Below are positions 35,701-47,674 of a stretch of DNA of 64,000 nt, piece by piece. This DNA comes from Laburnicola sp. R22_1 (taxonomy: Eukaryota > Ascomycota > Dothideomycetes > Pleosporales > Didymosphaeriaceae), in contig JACONQ010000015.1 in the NCBI GenBank assembly GCA_014281115.1, positions 1,674,001 through 1,738,000 of the forward strand, given 5' to 3'. The first letter of the stretch is position 1; each line of letters begins with the position of its first letter. The notes under the pieces are model-generated. The model did no database searches. It was given only the letters and a program-made list of their open reading frames with translations, and was not told where the DNA came from. The position numbers were made by a program, and so were the translations under genes.

Positions 35701-36650
35701 GGCTAATAAGGTAGAAGCTAGTCTTCTGGCACTATAAAAGCCTCCCACTTATCCTAAAGCCAGGCAGGTAGTGACTTTAGTATCTCCTCCTTTGTCTTAT
35801 TAGGTTAATTCATCTTCTAATAAAACTTATCAAAGTCTTCTTAAGTTAAAGCTATAAGATTAACACAAAACAGCTGCGTAAATATAGCCTTAACGTTAGC
35901 GGCGTTGTCTAACTTACTCTTATTATTAACCCCACTAAGCTCCTTAAGTCGCTATATATATTCGGGATATAGCCAGGTAGCGTAGTAGTCGGCCTTAAGG
36001 GCTATGAGCAAAGCGGCGTATCTAGAGACAACTTTAATATCCATTCTAGCATACGTAGGGTGTAGCGTCCTTAGTTTAGGCAACTATTATTAATAACCCT
36101 TACTAATAATAATAACTAGAAGCCCTTTTATATAATAGTTACTTATATAATAGGGCTTGTTAAAGGTTATAGTCTTGTCTTTCTAATTAATATTCGGGTT
36201 GTGGGCACTTAACTATAATATGCCAAAGATAATATTATATCCTAATATATTAATAATATATGCTAACTCCTTAGAGAAGTAGTCCTTATAGTATATAGGC
36301 AACACCGCCGCCTTTATAAGTACTTATTTTGTAACGCTATTACTAAGACGCAGGCGAATAGGCTTCTTAAGCAAGACTATATAGAGTCCGCAATAAGCAA
36401 CGTAGTCCTTACTCATACACATATTTGTTACATCCAAATCTATAAGACTATTAATAGTAATTCTGCCTCTATTAGTAGTCTAGAGCTAACAGTTAAAGAT
36501 AAATTATGCTCTATATATTAGTGGTGTGTCCTTATTAAGCGAGTTCGCGCGGAGTTTAACAACCTTCTAGGGCTGCAATAATTACTAAGTTAGCTATAGC
36601 TCTAGCTCTTTAATTTTATATAAAAGTTTCAGTAATAACTCTTAAGATTC
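32760..36650 (-). pseudogene. Pol relic of minus-strand Gypsy
   Basis: The reverse transcriptase motif YINN (expected YIDD) is at about 35192-35206, within LAYINNVLVFS. An integrase/RNase H linker region is open at 34349-34080 (MQIILTLNRVKPILLVVISK). The homologous end LLYNAP-type block is near 32790-32810. Stops throughout. Confidence 0.8.
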
Positions 36651-37443
36651 CTACTAACGACTTTTAATAGGGACATCTAGTTTTCTAATAGGTCGGCTTT
36701 AGTTAATATAGTGGAAGCTGGCGACAAAGGTTAAATATTAACCGCAGCAAGGCCTGCGTTAATAAGGGCCTTAATCTTATTAGCTAGTTGCTACGGTTTG
36801 CCCTTACACGAAGCGTCCTTATCCTTATAATAGTGGCCTTTCTCGCCACATTTAATATAGCGTCCTTTGTCCATTAGTAACTTAATCTAGGCGTTAGTAC
36901 AACTAGAAATATTGCCACTAGCATTATTACTTCTACCACAACTGCCTCCCCCACTACAACCGCCTTAATTGTTATTATTATTACCTTACTACTGCGCAGG
37001 GCCCTGCAGCTTTAAGATCGTGGCCTAATAATGTATCTTTTCAATAAATAATAACTATAAGTCCGAGTTTAACCATTGCTTATCGGCCTCTAACTGCAAT
37101 AGTTTTAAGAGTTGGATAGCGGTAATAATTTTCTACTAATTAGAAACGTTAATAGGTGCAGTCGCAATCTTAAATTAGGACAGCCATTCTTTAAAGCTTT
37201 TATAGTCTCTAATCTTTAACTAGTCGCCCTATATGGCTGCGTACGCCTCACCCATAGGATCTGCCGCCACGTAGCTGCGGTCTAACATATCGAAAATGTC
37301 TTTAGTAGACTAAAAGGCACCAGGCTTATTAAAGTCCATACAATACTCTAAGCGTTAATATGCCACGTTAAGGGTATAATTAAAAATAAACTCTATCTTA
37401 GTGTGTTTAGTTGTAAAGACATAGTTGTACGCGCTTAGATATA

Positions 37444-39367
37444 AGTCGGGTGGGGTAGTTTCCAACACTAGATAGTTTTCGACACCCCGCAAAATTTCGC
37501 CGCTGTCACCACTTGGGTTGCGAATATGCTCACAACTTTATTAAATAGATTTGTAAAAATATAAAAAAATCGTATTCGAAGTATTTAATCGCTTTCTTTA
37601 TCTATGCTTAAATTACAATTAAGATATTATTGTGTTTGTTGTCGTTCTCGCGCCAAACGTCGAACTAATAGCTGCTCCGCTTCCTCTTTAGAGCTACTTT
37701 CCTCCTCTACAATAATAACCTTCTGCAATGCGTTTCTTACTTTGCGAACACATTAAGAGGGCACCTAATTAGCCTATAAGAGAACTTCTGCAAGACTTGC
37801 AAAGCATTTGTTTGGATTAATTGCGACTTTGCGGCGTTTTGGCGGATTTGCTTAATTAACCTGCTTGCGCAAGAAAGTAATTTTATAATTTTTTATAGTA
37901 ACCTCTATTAAGGTATAGTTAAATGCCTTGGCGGTAAGCTGAACACATCGTTGTGTAGTTAGTAAGAAGCTCTTTTTAGAAAATAGCTTTATAACATCGC
38001 TGCCACGTTTTAGCGTCCTAATATCCTTAGTAGAAGAGAGTGGTGTTGACGGCTGTTCGCGCACCACCACCTAGCAAGAACCTAAGGGCTTTCTTATGTT
38101 CTTAGGGTACAGCCCTATTACTTTCCACCCAGATTGGACACACTACTCTCGAAGGCCAATTTTACGCGCTTCTGCATAAAATTCGAGAAACTTGGCCTTC
38201 CTAAGCTTTGTTGCATCTGTCTCAGCCCTATACTTGCTAACAAAGCGCTAATACGCCACCTTTAGGCTGGAGAAATAACTAAGATCTAAAGGCTAGAGTA
38301 TATATAAAGTATGGGCAGGAATAAAGAGTAAGTAAACATTATTTATATAATATGCAGTTATAAATTCGTCTAAGGTATAACTGCTATGGCCGTTAACAAT
38401 AAGCAACTATGTCTTGGACAGATTGTTAGGCTCAGTCTGGGGCAAGAACACCTTCTCCAGCCACTTAATAGCAATATTATTACTTGTCCACCTATTTTGC
38501 GAGAAGGTAATATGCCAGCAAGGATGTTAAGTTAAAAACTCCTTCTTAAACCACTGCTCCTGGATGCTCTTAGCCTTAAAGATAACCAAAGGTTTAAGAA
38601 CGACGCTGAGCGTAGAGATACACTCTACTATAGAGGTCTAAGTATAGGCATTTATTGTCTTAACTAGTACAGCATTAGGGTTCTCTTATAAGGAGTCTAT
38701 GACAAGCCTATTAACTCGCTAGCCCTCCATAATACCGCCCTTGTCGGCGTTGTACCTGTGTTGGGGGGGAATCCAGGTCACGATCTCATATAGGTCGAAT
38801 ATTTGCCTAATACTTTTAGGAGTGGCCGCATTTATGCGTTCCCAGCTAGTCCGGTAGCCTAACTTTAACTTAATGGCTGGGCGGCGTCTCATAAATTGAC
38901 TAGTCCACTCCTTCCCTAGGTTCTTATAGTCACCCTCTCGCTTAAGAACGGCCGTTGCGATAGCTCGCACTTACGTATAGGTTGGCGCGTAACTAAGGGC
39001 TTCTTAACAGAGAATCCAGCGCTCTAAATACTCTTCTAAATAACTAAAAGCCGCTATGCACTATTATAGGCATATAGGTGGGGTTGGGCACTATTAAAGC
39101 GGCCGCGAAGAGTGTTGCGTGGTACCCTATATTAAGTAGCAGCAGTGGCTAAAGCGACCCCAGATTTAAGGTCTGCAAGTGCGTTCTAGACATCTCCTTC
39201 TGTGTAACTAGCCATTTAAAGTCAGAGAAAACGATGCAAAAGGAAAAATTAAAATTAATAAAGAATTAAGGTTGTAAGAATTATTTTTCGGTTAGCGTGC
39301 ATGGTGGGGGAGCGCGATTACAGGGCTATCGGAAACTACCCAGTGTTAGAAACTACCCCACCCGACT
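37444..39367 (-). mobile_element. pogo/Fot-type DNA transposon (pogo-3) inside Gypsy gag
   Basis: About 40-bp inverted ends beginning AGTCGGGTGGGGTAGTTTC on both strands, with an internal second copy of the GTAGTTT motif. TA duplications at 37442-37443 and 39368-39369. Length 1.92 kb. Confidence 0.9.
37585..39215 (-). pseudogene. pogo-3 transposase relic, stops plus one frameshift
   Basis: Begins MASYTEGDV at 39215 with a CENP-B-like helix-turn-helix (YRVPRNTLRGRFNSAQP). Near 39036-39040 one G appears lost, after which the frame shifts to EEYLERWIL and stays open to RAIATAVLKREGDYKNLGKE and HRYNADKGGIMEG. DDE core fragments LLIVNGHSS and LYILQPLDLSYF follow; the C-terminus is Lys/Arg-rich and ends at TAA 37585-37587. 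The other lesions are TAG/TAA stops. Confidence 0.8.
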
Positions 39368-40637
39368 TAAGCGTACAGAACTCTTTTATAGTTTATAATT
39401 CTTATAGTTATCTAAGCCTTTAAACTTGTCAGGCTTATAAAGACGATGGCTAGGAGCCTAACTAATGCCTATTAACGCGAATATTAACTAGCTACTAGGC
39501 GTGTTAGCACAAGCGGCATAGCTAGTATTTGTAGTAGATATTATAGGTTGTAGGGTACCTACTTATAATATAGTATATATCTAAGCGTGGCGCTATTAGA
39601 TAATCTTAAGATCTTTAGCGTTTAGATCTTATTGTATATATAGTGGTACGTTAGGTGGAGCGAATATTGCTACCTTTAGCTAATCTTCTAAATTTATAAC
39701 TTTTCGCTCTTATTCCTTTATGTGGGCATAGTATAGTTCTTTAAGCTCCTTTAACTAGTTAATACAAGCGAGCGTCTCTATTACCTAGATTTTACGCTAG
39801 GCTAAATAATAATACTTAACCTATAGGTTACGCTCCGCTTCTAATAGGGAAAGTTATACGCGTTCTACTAACTCTGTAGTGCAGTTACAGCAATCTTTTA
39901 ACTTAGCGGCGCTGTTAGTGTGCCCTACAAAATGGCTAAAAAGTGACTTTAGCCATCTGTGGGTAGATATAGCTTCTTATAATAACTCGCTATTGCAAAT
40001 ATCTATCACTATCTCCTATTCTAGCTTAGTGCCTTTAGTGGGTAAGTGAAAGACTTTAAAATAGAGTAGTAGTGCGTTAGTATCCTTATTATATTAAAGT
40101 CGCAGCCGCATATTCCTAGTAGGCTGCTTCATAATATTAAAAATAGATTTTCTACTAGAACCGCGACGCTATCTACGCAACGGCCTATCTATTATTAGTT
40201 TAGAGTACTTTATCGTGCCACTAATAGAAATTTCTATAGGCTGGCTATCCAAGGTAACATGCTTGCCAGCGCCGCTTACGCTACCTGCACTAAGCATATT
40301 CAAGTTCTTCTTATCTAAATCTTCTATAATACGAGGCGCAGGAGTCTTCAGGGCAGTTCTAAACTATTAGGTCGCGCTCTTATTAGTTAGGATGGCGGGC
40401 CCGCTTATGCGCCACCCCCCAGGGATGTTTCTACAGTTCGCTATCTTATTAGTAGTACTAATAGTGTTATAAGGTTTAACTAATAGTTTAGGGTTATTAA
40501 GCCTAGCCATACACTATTATAGGTGTAGTCCCTCTTACTATAAGAGTATAATATACGTTATTATAAGTTATAAGTTAATTAAAAGCCTATTATGGCTTAC
40601 GCTCTATTATAAGCGTGCTTTTATTAACCTACTATAA

Positions 40638-40856
40638 TATAAGAGAGCAATCGGGCTCAATTATTAAATAGGTTAAATTGCTATAATAAGGATACTAGGT
40701 GCCGCATACTACCTATATGGCAGCGGTCCTAAGAGCGCGCTAGTACTACCTAATTGGGACTAGCGCGCGGGGCCGGATTAAGGTTGGGCCGACCGGGTCG
40801 GATTAACGTCGGGCCGACCGAAGGTCCGATGGGCTGATGGGCGGCAATCCCTAACA
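40638..40856 (-). repeat. 5' LTR of minus-strand Gypsy
   Basis: 219 bp, matching 31781-31999. AAAG follows at 40857. Confidence 0.85.
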
Positions 40857-40860
40857 AAAG

Positions 40861-43800
40861 AATAAACCTTAATTCTAATCTAGATAAAAGTAAGTTTATA
40901 GTGGAGGAGTAGTGTTCCTATCTATTCTTTTAAAATATTAGAATTTTTATATTCTTATATCTAGCCTTATTATAGAGGTCTAAAGGTGTTTTCTTATATA
41001 GTCTATAACTTTATAGGTATAGCTAAGCTATAAGCTTAGCTTCTAAAATATTTTAATCCCTTTAGTTACGCTATATCTATTCCCCTTTTTATAATATCCT
41101 CCTCTAAATAGCCCTTCCTTCCCCTCTTCCTAATTGCCCTACTTCCTATTACTTAAAATCTATATTATTTTATTATAAAAAGAATAATTCTCTCTTTTTT
41201 ACTAGCTTATATTAGAGCTAACGCTTCTAAATAATTTATAGTACTTTTTTATATATTTCCTACTCTTTTAAGTAAAATATAATCTTATTTCCTACTAAAT
41301 TTTAAGTAATTAGTATGCAGGGCTAGAGGTCTAGGCTTGTTCTAACCTCCCTTTAGTAAAGACTTCCTAAGTTCTTTACTAGGGATATAACTTTTATACT
41401 AAAAGCTATAGTATATTTATTAGTTTAAAAGTTCCTATAAAAGTCTATAAATAACTCTCTACTATTATTTTAAAAAGAAAGGGGTATATTTTCTAGTAAT
41501 CTAATACTTTTATAGTAGAGAGATTTATAGTAGGTTCCTAAGTTAGATTAGTATTATCTAACTACTTAACTTAGTATAGTAATCTCTATAGCCCCCTCCT
41601 CCTTTAGATAGGTTTCTTAGCAAAGATGTCTTTTATAACCTATTCCTCTTCTTCTTTAATAATAATAGTCTTTAGTTTCCTATTATCTATCGCCTAGCTA
41701 GAAAGAAGGTCTTCTTTAGCTAGGTATAGACAATTTACTAAGAATACTAGGTAAACTCTAGGTAAAATATTTAGTTTTATATTATAGAAGTCTACTACTT
41801 ATATAACTATAAACTTTATATTTTGTTGGTCTAACTTCTTATTAGGGTAGAAGTTAGATAGGTAGTCCCTATACTAGAGCTAGACTTTATCTTCTTTCTT
41901 TAATATAGAAGCTTCTCTCTAGTGCTAGTTTACTTACTACTTTTACTTTTATTAAAACTTAGCTATTTTAGCTTAAATAAATATAAAAACTTTTTAAAAC
42001 TTTTATAATAAAGCTTTAGTAAACTTTACTAGCTACAAATCTTACTAATAATAGTTAATAGCTTTTATCTTTATATTTAGCTTAAATAGGTCTATATTAT
42101 ATTTATGCTAGAGAAAGAATAGTGCTACTTTAGTAGAGATAGCTTTTTGCCTATTAATAGCTATTTGCACTATAGGGTAGTATAGGGCCTAATTCTTCTA
42201 GTCCTATTATATAAAGGCGTAGAGGTATACTTTAATTATAAAATTTATATATTCTATAGTGCTATTAATTTTTAGGTATTTAAAGAAAAATAATCTTTTT
42301 AAATTTTTATTCTTTTATATAGATGTCTCTAAAAGTTGCTTATAAATTAACCTCTACAGTTAGAGGTTATAGTATTAGAAAGCTAATAGTAGGCTATAAT
42401 ATAATAGAGAAATGCTTTTACTACTATTTTTACCTTTAAGTTTAATAAAGAGACTAAAACTATTCATTTTTATAGCCTATTATATACTACTATTATATCT
42501 ATATTTCCCCTACTTATAAGAAGTTTAGTAATAATGTCTATAGAGATTTTTTTATATTTAGTTTAGAAGGGAAAAAGGTTTTAGTAGCCCTTATTTTATA
42601 TCTCTTTATAGCTTAGTTCTCCTATATATGATATAGTTCTTAATATATCTATAAATAAAGTTTAATATTTCTAGAAAGAAGTATAATCTAGCAACTATTT
42701 TATAAGTAATATTTTCTTCTAGATATCTAAATATAGAAGAGTTATAGACTATAGCAACTAGTATTATTTATAAGGGTTTCTAGTCTAGAACCTATCTTTA
42801 TTTCTAGTACTAAAAATAACTAGTGTTATTAATATTGTATTCTTATATAGCAACTTTTAAGTTTAAGAGAAAGAAAAAGTGCGCCTATAGTAAAGAATAC
42901 ACTTTTTTACTTCCTTAATATAAAATTTCCCTTTAAGCTATAAAACTATAGTTTATCTAAGTTTAGATATACTAGAGGGTACGTTTCTAGTCTAGAAAGA
43001 AACTCTTCTAGTAAGTAGAGAGAAAAGGACTAGTATTTCTTATGTTTAACCTAGCTCCCTTCTTCTCTAAGGGGGTTAAGCCTCCTAGGTAGAGCTTATA
43101 TTACTAGGGCTATACATATTTAAAACTTAATATTTCTATTTCCTAAAGAAAAACTTTTAAAAAGTTAGATTTTATAAAAATTAATTTAGTTATTTTTAGT
43201 ATTAGTAGACATATTCTACTAGTATTATAAAAGGGCATTTACCCTTAAGTTAATAGTTTCTAGTTTATATTAGAATATTATATTATACTTACTAAGGATA
43301 ATAGTCTAGCATATATACCTCTTATTTAACCTTTTAAACTTTATAAAGTATATACGGTTGTTATAATTAGTATATATAAGTGTATAGGGGATAGCCTAAA
43401 ATATATTATACTACTTTTTAGTTGCTTTAATAACTATAAATATCTTTTTATTATAAATTATATAGTTTGCCTCTATAAAGGTATATTTAGCAAAGAAGTA
43501 GGCAATTAGCCTAAGGACTTTTTTGCATTAAACTATAAAAAGTAGCCTCTAGAGGCCTAGTCTAAGAAGTTAGCCTCTAATACTTCTTTTTTTAGTATGG
43601 GTTTTTTTACGACTAAGAGATTTCTAATAAAAATATTATAATAATAGTAAATATCCCTCCTACTATTATATACACAGAAAAGCGTTTTAAGGTGTTAATA
43701 AAAAGGGGTTAGCGCGTTATAAGCGAGCTTGGCGGGCTTAGCGCACCCTTTTTTAGTATTAAAGTAGGCTAGTGTAGGCTTAGTGTAAAACACTTTCTTT

Positions 43801-45227
43801 AGGTAGTTAAAAGCTTACTATTATTTCTATCCCTATAAAAAGGAAGTTTTCTTTATAGTTAACTTGATTAATAAAGATACTACTCCTAAGAAGTTCTTTA
43901 TAAACCTCTAGTAGAAGTTAGCAAACCTTAAAAAACTCTAAATACTTTTTATATTTATAGAAGAGGCCTAATTCTAAATAGCTTTAACCTTTTTTAGGTT
44001 TATACTAATCCTCTTTCTACACTCTATAATAAATTTAAGGTACTTAGTTTTAGTAACTATAAACTTATACTTTTTAATATTTAAGTATAGCTCTACCTTA
44101 CCTAACTTCTTTACTATCTATTATACTTTGTCCTAATAGTCCTTTAAAGATTTACTAGAAAATATAAATATATTATCTATATAGGTAGAGTAAAAGTTAT
44201 CTAAGTAATTCCTTAGAATATAGTTAATATATCTTTAAAAAGTGCTTAGTGTATTAGCTAGTCTAAAGGAAACTACTAGCTATTTATACAACCTAAACTA
44301 TGTTTAGAAAGCTATTTTCTATTTCTTTTCTTTTACTATTTTTAACTTATAAAAGGCCTAAATTATATTTAACTTTATTAGCTACTTAGCCTTAGTAAGG
44401 AGCTGTAATGTCTCTCTAATAAGGGAGAGAGAGTAGTAGTCCTTCTTTAATAGGGCATTTAACGCCTTATAGTCTATATAAAACTATAAACCTTTTTTAA
44501 GTTTGTTTATAAATAATACTAGTGCTATAGCGCTAGATTTGCTTACTTAAATAAAGCTATAGTTAAAGTACTCTATTAGTTTCTTATAAAGAACTAGCAA
44601 TTTCTTTTTTAATATACTGTAGAGGGGCTAAAGGGGATCTCTAGGGTCTCTCTATTCTTCTTAATAAGGGGGATTAAGTAATTAATTCTAGGACCTTATA
44701 ATAGGGGAAGTTTATTAGCTTATTCTTTTAAGAAAACATTTACTTAGTCTAGGAGTTACTTAGAGAGATAGTCTCTTAGGCCTACCTTAGCTTTTAGAGC
44801 TAGGGCCTTTTAGATGTCCTTAAAGAAGGTAGTAAAGACTATTAGCTTATTTTTTTATATTTCTCTTATTTAAGGTTATAAATAATATAGCAAAGACTTT
44901 TTAACTAGAAGTAGAAGTTTATCTTTCCTACTTATTTCTAATTCTTATATAAGAGAACTCTATATATATAGACTATTTCTCTAGGACTACTAATATAGCG
45001 TTCTTCTTCTACTATAGTAACCTAAGAACTAATTTATAGTCCTTCTCTTTCCTATTAATATAAGCCTATATTATTTTAATATGCCTTTTAATATCTATCT
45101 CTATATAAGCGGCTTTATAGACTAAGGAGATTACTTCTTTAAATCTTATTACTTAATAGGGATTATTTAAACTAATATATTATAGGTTAGCTTTTCTAGC
45201 AAACTTTTTAAATATAAAAGCAGTACG
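40861..45227 (-). pseudogene. Pol relic of the outer retrotransposon
   Basis: Very AT-rich. On minus, around 44560-44430, the reverse transcriptase block FYIDYKALNALL is readable, then LIRETLQLLTKA, and the catalytic motif YIDN at about 44171-44182 (expected YIDD). The rest towards 40.9 kb should be RNase H and integrase but is too degraded to delimit. A fragment of another LTR lies at 43598-43710. Confidence 0.65.
43598..43710 (-). repeat. LTR fragment, same family as 19069-19381
   Basis: Shares CTTAGTCG(C/T)AAAAAAACC and the upstream AAAACGCTTTTCTGTGTATA block with 54314-54425 and 54595-54709. Confidence 0.6.
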
Positions 45228-45370
45228 CTTAGCAGTTCGAACGCGCTTTTTTTGTGATTACCACCTTTTTTACGCTCTTTTTAATTACTAAGCAGGGGGC
45301 TCTGCTTTTTTTGTTATATTATTTAAGATAAAAGCCTTTGTCGTGCTACCCCTAGGTAGTTAATATAACG
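45228..45370 (-). repeat. Short dispersed retroposon-like repeat, copy D
   Basis: Minus orientation: AACTACCTAGGGGTAGCACG, the hairpin AAGCAG-AGCCCC-CTGCTT, then AAAAAAAGCGCGTTCGAACT. Its 3' part extends as in copy E. Confidence 0.7.
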
Positions 45371-45458
45371 TTATATAAAAGTAGTAGTTAAATACCTTAA
45401 ATTAAGTATAGTATATATAAAGGCAATATTATTAATAGAAGTATTTATAGTAATTAGT

Positions 45459-45619
45459 GGAGGGGGGTATCGTGGTGGGTATAGGCGTAAGGCCGTCTAA
45501 GTATAGCAGAAGTCTAGATAGTGAATCTACGCTATGGTGGGGGACTATAAGCGAGGATTTTAGTCTAGAAATAAGCATAAACTTAGACTCCTTAGCGAGT
45601 TCGAATCTCGCCCTCTCCC
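45459..45619 (+). tRNA. tRNA-like gene or tRNA-derived sequence, possible long intron
   Basis: A perfect T arm, GCGAG-TTCGAAT-CTCGC (45595-45611), is followed by CCTCTCC (45612-45618). This pairs fully (one G-U) with GGAGGGG at 45459-45465, giving a 7-bp acceptor stem. An A-box-like TATCGTGGTGG and a perfect 7-bp inner stem (GTCTAAG / CTTAGAC) lie between. TTTTT at 45628-45632 fits a Pol III terminator. The total of 161 nt implies an intron of roughly 85 nt or a tRNA-derived repeat. The anticodon is unclear, and no D arm is convincing. It sits inside the outer retrotransposon. Confidence 0.35.
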
Positions 45620-46279
45620 TCCTCTGGTTTTTAAACACCAAAAAACCAATCTTTGTAGATAAGAAGAAAAGTAGCCTAAATAAGCTAGTATCTCTAATAA
45701 TTAAAAAATTTCTAACTATTTGAGCTAGTCTTAACTAAGTTATTAGATTAAACTTATAGGATGGGAAAGCTATTATTAGCAAGTGTCTCTAATAATAAAG
45801 AAATCTCTAACTAGTTATTAATTAGTCTTAATAAGTTATTAAGATTTAAACTTATAGGACGAGAAAGTTAATTAAGACATATTACTACCTTCTAATTTAG
45901 GAAAAACTTTATTGGAAATTTTAATTCACGCTTTAGATAGATAATAGGCCACTAGTGTTAGTTTTCCCTTAACCCCCTTTAAAGGGCTTTTTCACTAGGG
46001 AAAGTGCTCCTTACCTACCTATACGATTTTCCTATGGCTGTATTTACTCTATAGAAACTTTAGAAGTAATAGAAATGTTATTAATAGTAATTAGTATTAA
46101 ATCTAGTTATATCTTTCTATATATATTAAAGTTCTTCTTTAGTTTCTCTATAGCCTACTTTATCTTCTCCCTCTAATAACTTTTAGGGGGAGAAGCTAGT
46201 TTTCTAACTCTACTAAGCTATTAATATTCTTATTACTACTATTTATCTCTAAGGCCTTACTAGCTCTAGCTTATATTAG

Positions 46280-47530
46280 AAGTATTATAGCTTAAAAGTA
46301 ATAACTCTAAACGCTATATGTCTTTTTACTATAGTAAAAGCATGCTTCTTCTTTATAGCGCTTCTCTAACTTCTTCTTAAAGACCTATTTAGCGCGCTTT
46401 TTAGTCTTTAGAAGATTTGCTTTAGTAGTCCTTATAGTACTAAAATATATAAGTTTCTAGTTTATAGTATTAGTAAACTTAGTAAAGAAGAAGGCCGCTA
46501 TATAAAAGTGCTTTAATATTTTTATATAGTAAATATTTTCCTTAACTGTATTAACTTTATCTATAAGTATTATAAGGTTCTAGTCTTTAGAAATCTCTAG
46601 CATAATTAGCCTATTCTATAAGTATATATATAAGGCTCTCTAGTAAATATCCTTTAAGTTCTACTAGTTGTCTTTGTTAGCCTTAGTAGCTAGGCGCATA
46701 AAGTTAGTATTAAACTTAGTTAGTAGGATTTTTTTCTATTAGCTAAGAAATAGTCAATTCTATACTTACTTCTCTACTAACTTATTATAAAAGCTTATAT
46801 TTAAGAAACTCTAGAATTTATCTTTAGAATAGGTTCCTTTCTTTATAAAGGCTAGTGCAATATCTACTATTTTATTTATTAGCCTACTTATAATATAATT
46901 AACTATATTTCCTAGAAGGGGCAATTTTTATAGATTTTAGCCTTTATTATATACTCCTAATATTAGTAGTTCTAATAGCTTCTAGAGAATAACTCTAGGT
47001 TAGGGAGTTAGGAGTGCTAGCACTCTAGTAGCACTTTACTAGGCGCTAGTATTACTACTATTATTTAAAAGAAGGCTAAGGGCATAGTTTCTACTCTAGT
47101 ATATTACTCTAATTAGGTAATTTAATTAGTAATTACTCCTAGTAAAGCCTAGAGCTATTTGCTAGCATTTTATTAAGCTACTAATAAAACTTAAAGTTGC
47201 TCTAAGCTAGTAAAATAGCCTATAATTTATATTAGTACATTTTAAAGAGCGCCTCCTTTTATATTCTAGGCTTTCTCCTTTCTTTAGAAAGGTGCTTAGG
47301 GCCCTATTAACTTTTAGTCTTATAGATACTAGTAGACTAGCTTAATTTTTTATATATACTTTATCTTATTATAACCTTCTATACGTAGTTTTAGAGTTAG
47401 TAGTAATATCTACCTTTATAGCTTCTTACTATTAGAGTTTAGTAACTTATTACGCTAGGTAAGAGATAAGAATATTCTTTTTTTTTATAAAAAGACTTTA
47501 GTATTCCCTCTATTATACTTATATTTATTC
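46280..47530 (-). pseudogene. Gag relic of the outer retrotransposon
   Basis: RIP-degraded reading frames on minus. A zinc-knuckle-like ACFYYSKKTYSV at about 46320-46355 is what CpA-to-TpA decay of a CFYCGKKGH-type knuckle would give. The left and right limits are approximate. Confidence 0.45.
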
Positions 47531-47533
47531 TAT

Positions 47534-47625
47534 AGGTTTAAAGGATCTTAGTATCTAATTTAACTACGTGTTTATTTATAGGGTTAAGAGATCTTAATAC
47601 CTAACTTAACTGTGTATTTATTTAT
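47534..47625. repeat. Diverged 46-bp tandem repeat, two units
   Basis: Units at 47534-47579 and 47580-47625 share GATCTTA.TA..TAA.TTAACT and TTTATTTAT; the differences are mostly transitions. Confidence 0.75.
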
Positions 47626-47674
47626 AGGGTTATTCTTAGTGTATTAGAAAAATCTTACGAACTTCTTTATTATA

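Larger units (their letters stand above)
36650..40510 (-). pseudogene. Gag relic of minus-strand Gypsy, split by pogo-3
   Basis: Starts MARLNNPKLLVK at 40510, as in the plus-strand copy. The zinc-knuckle relic DKGRYIKCGEKGHYYKDKDA lies at about 36800-36870. The pogo-3 element separates the N-terminal part from the knuckle. Confidence 0.75.
31781..40856 (-). mobile_element. Ty3/Gypsy LTR retrotransposon, minus strand, RIP-dead
   Basis: 219-bp LTRs at 31781-31999 and 40638-40856, flanked by AAAG (31777-31780 and 40857-40860). The internal gene order on minus is gag then pol, the same family as the plus-strand Gypsy at 19976. A pogo element (37444-39367) is inserted in gag. It lies inside the outer retrotransposon. 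Confidence 0.9.
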
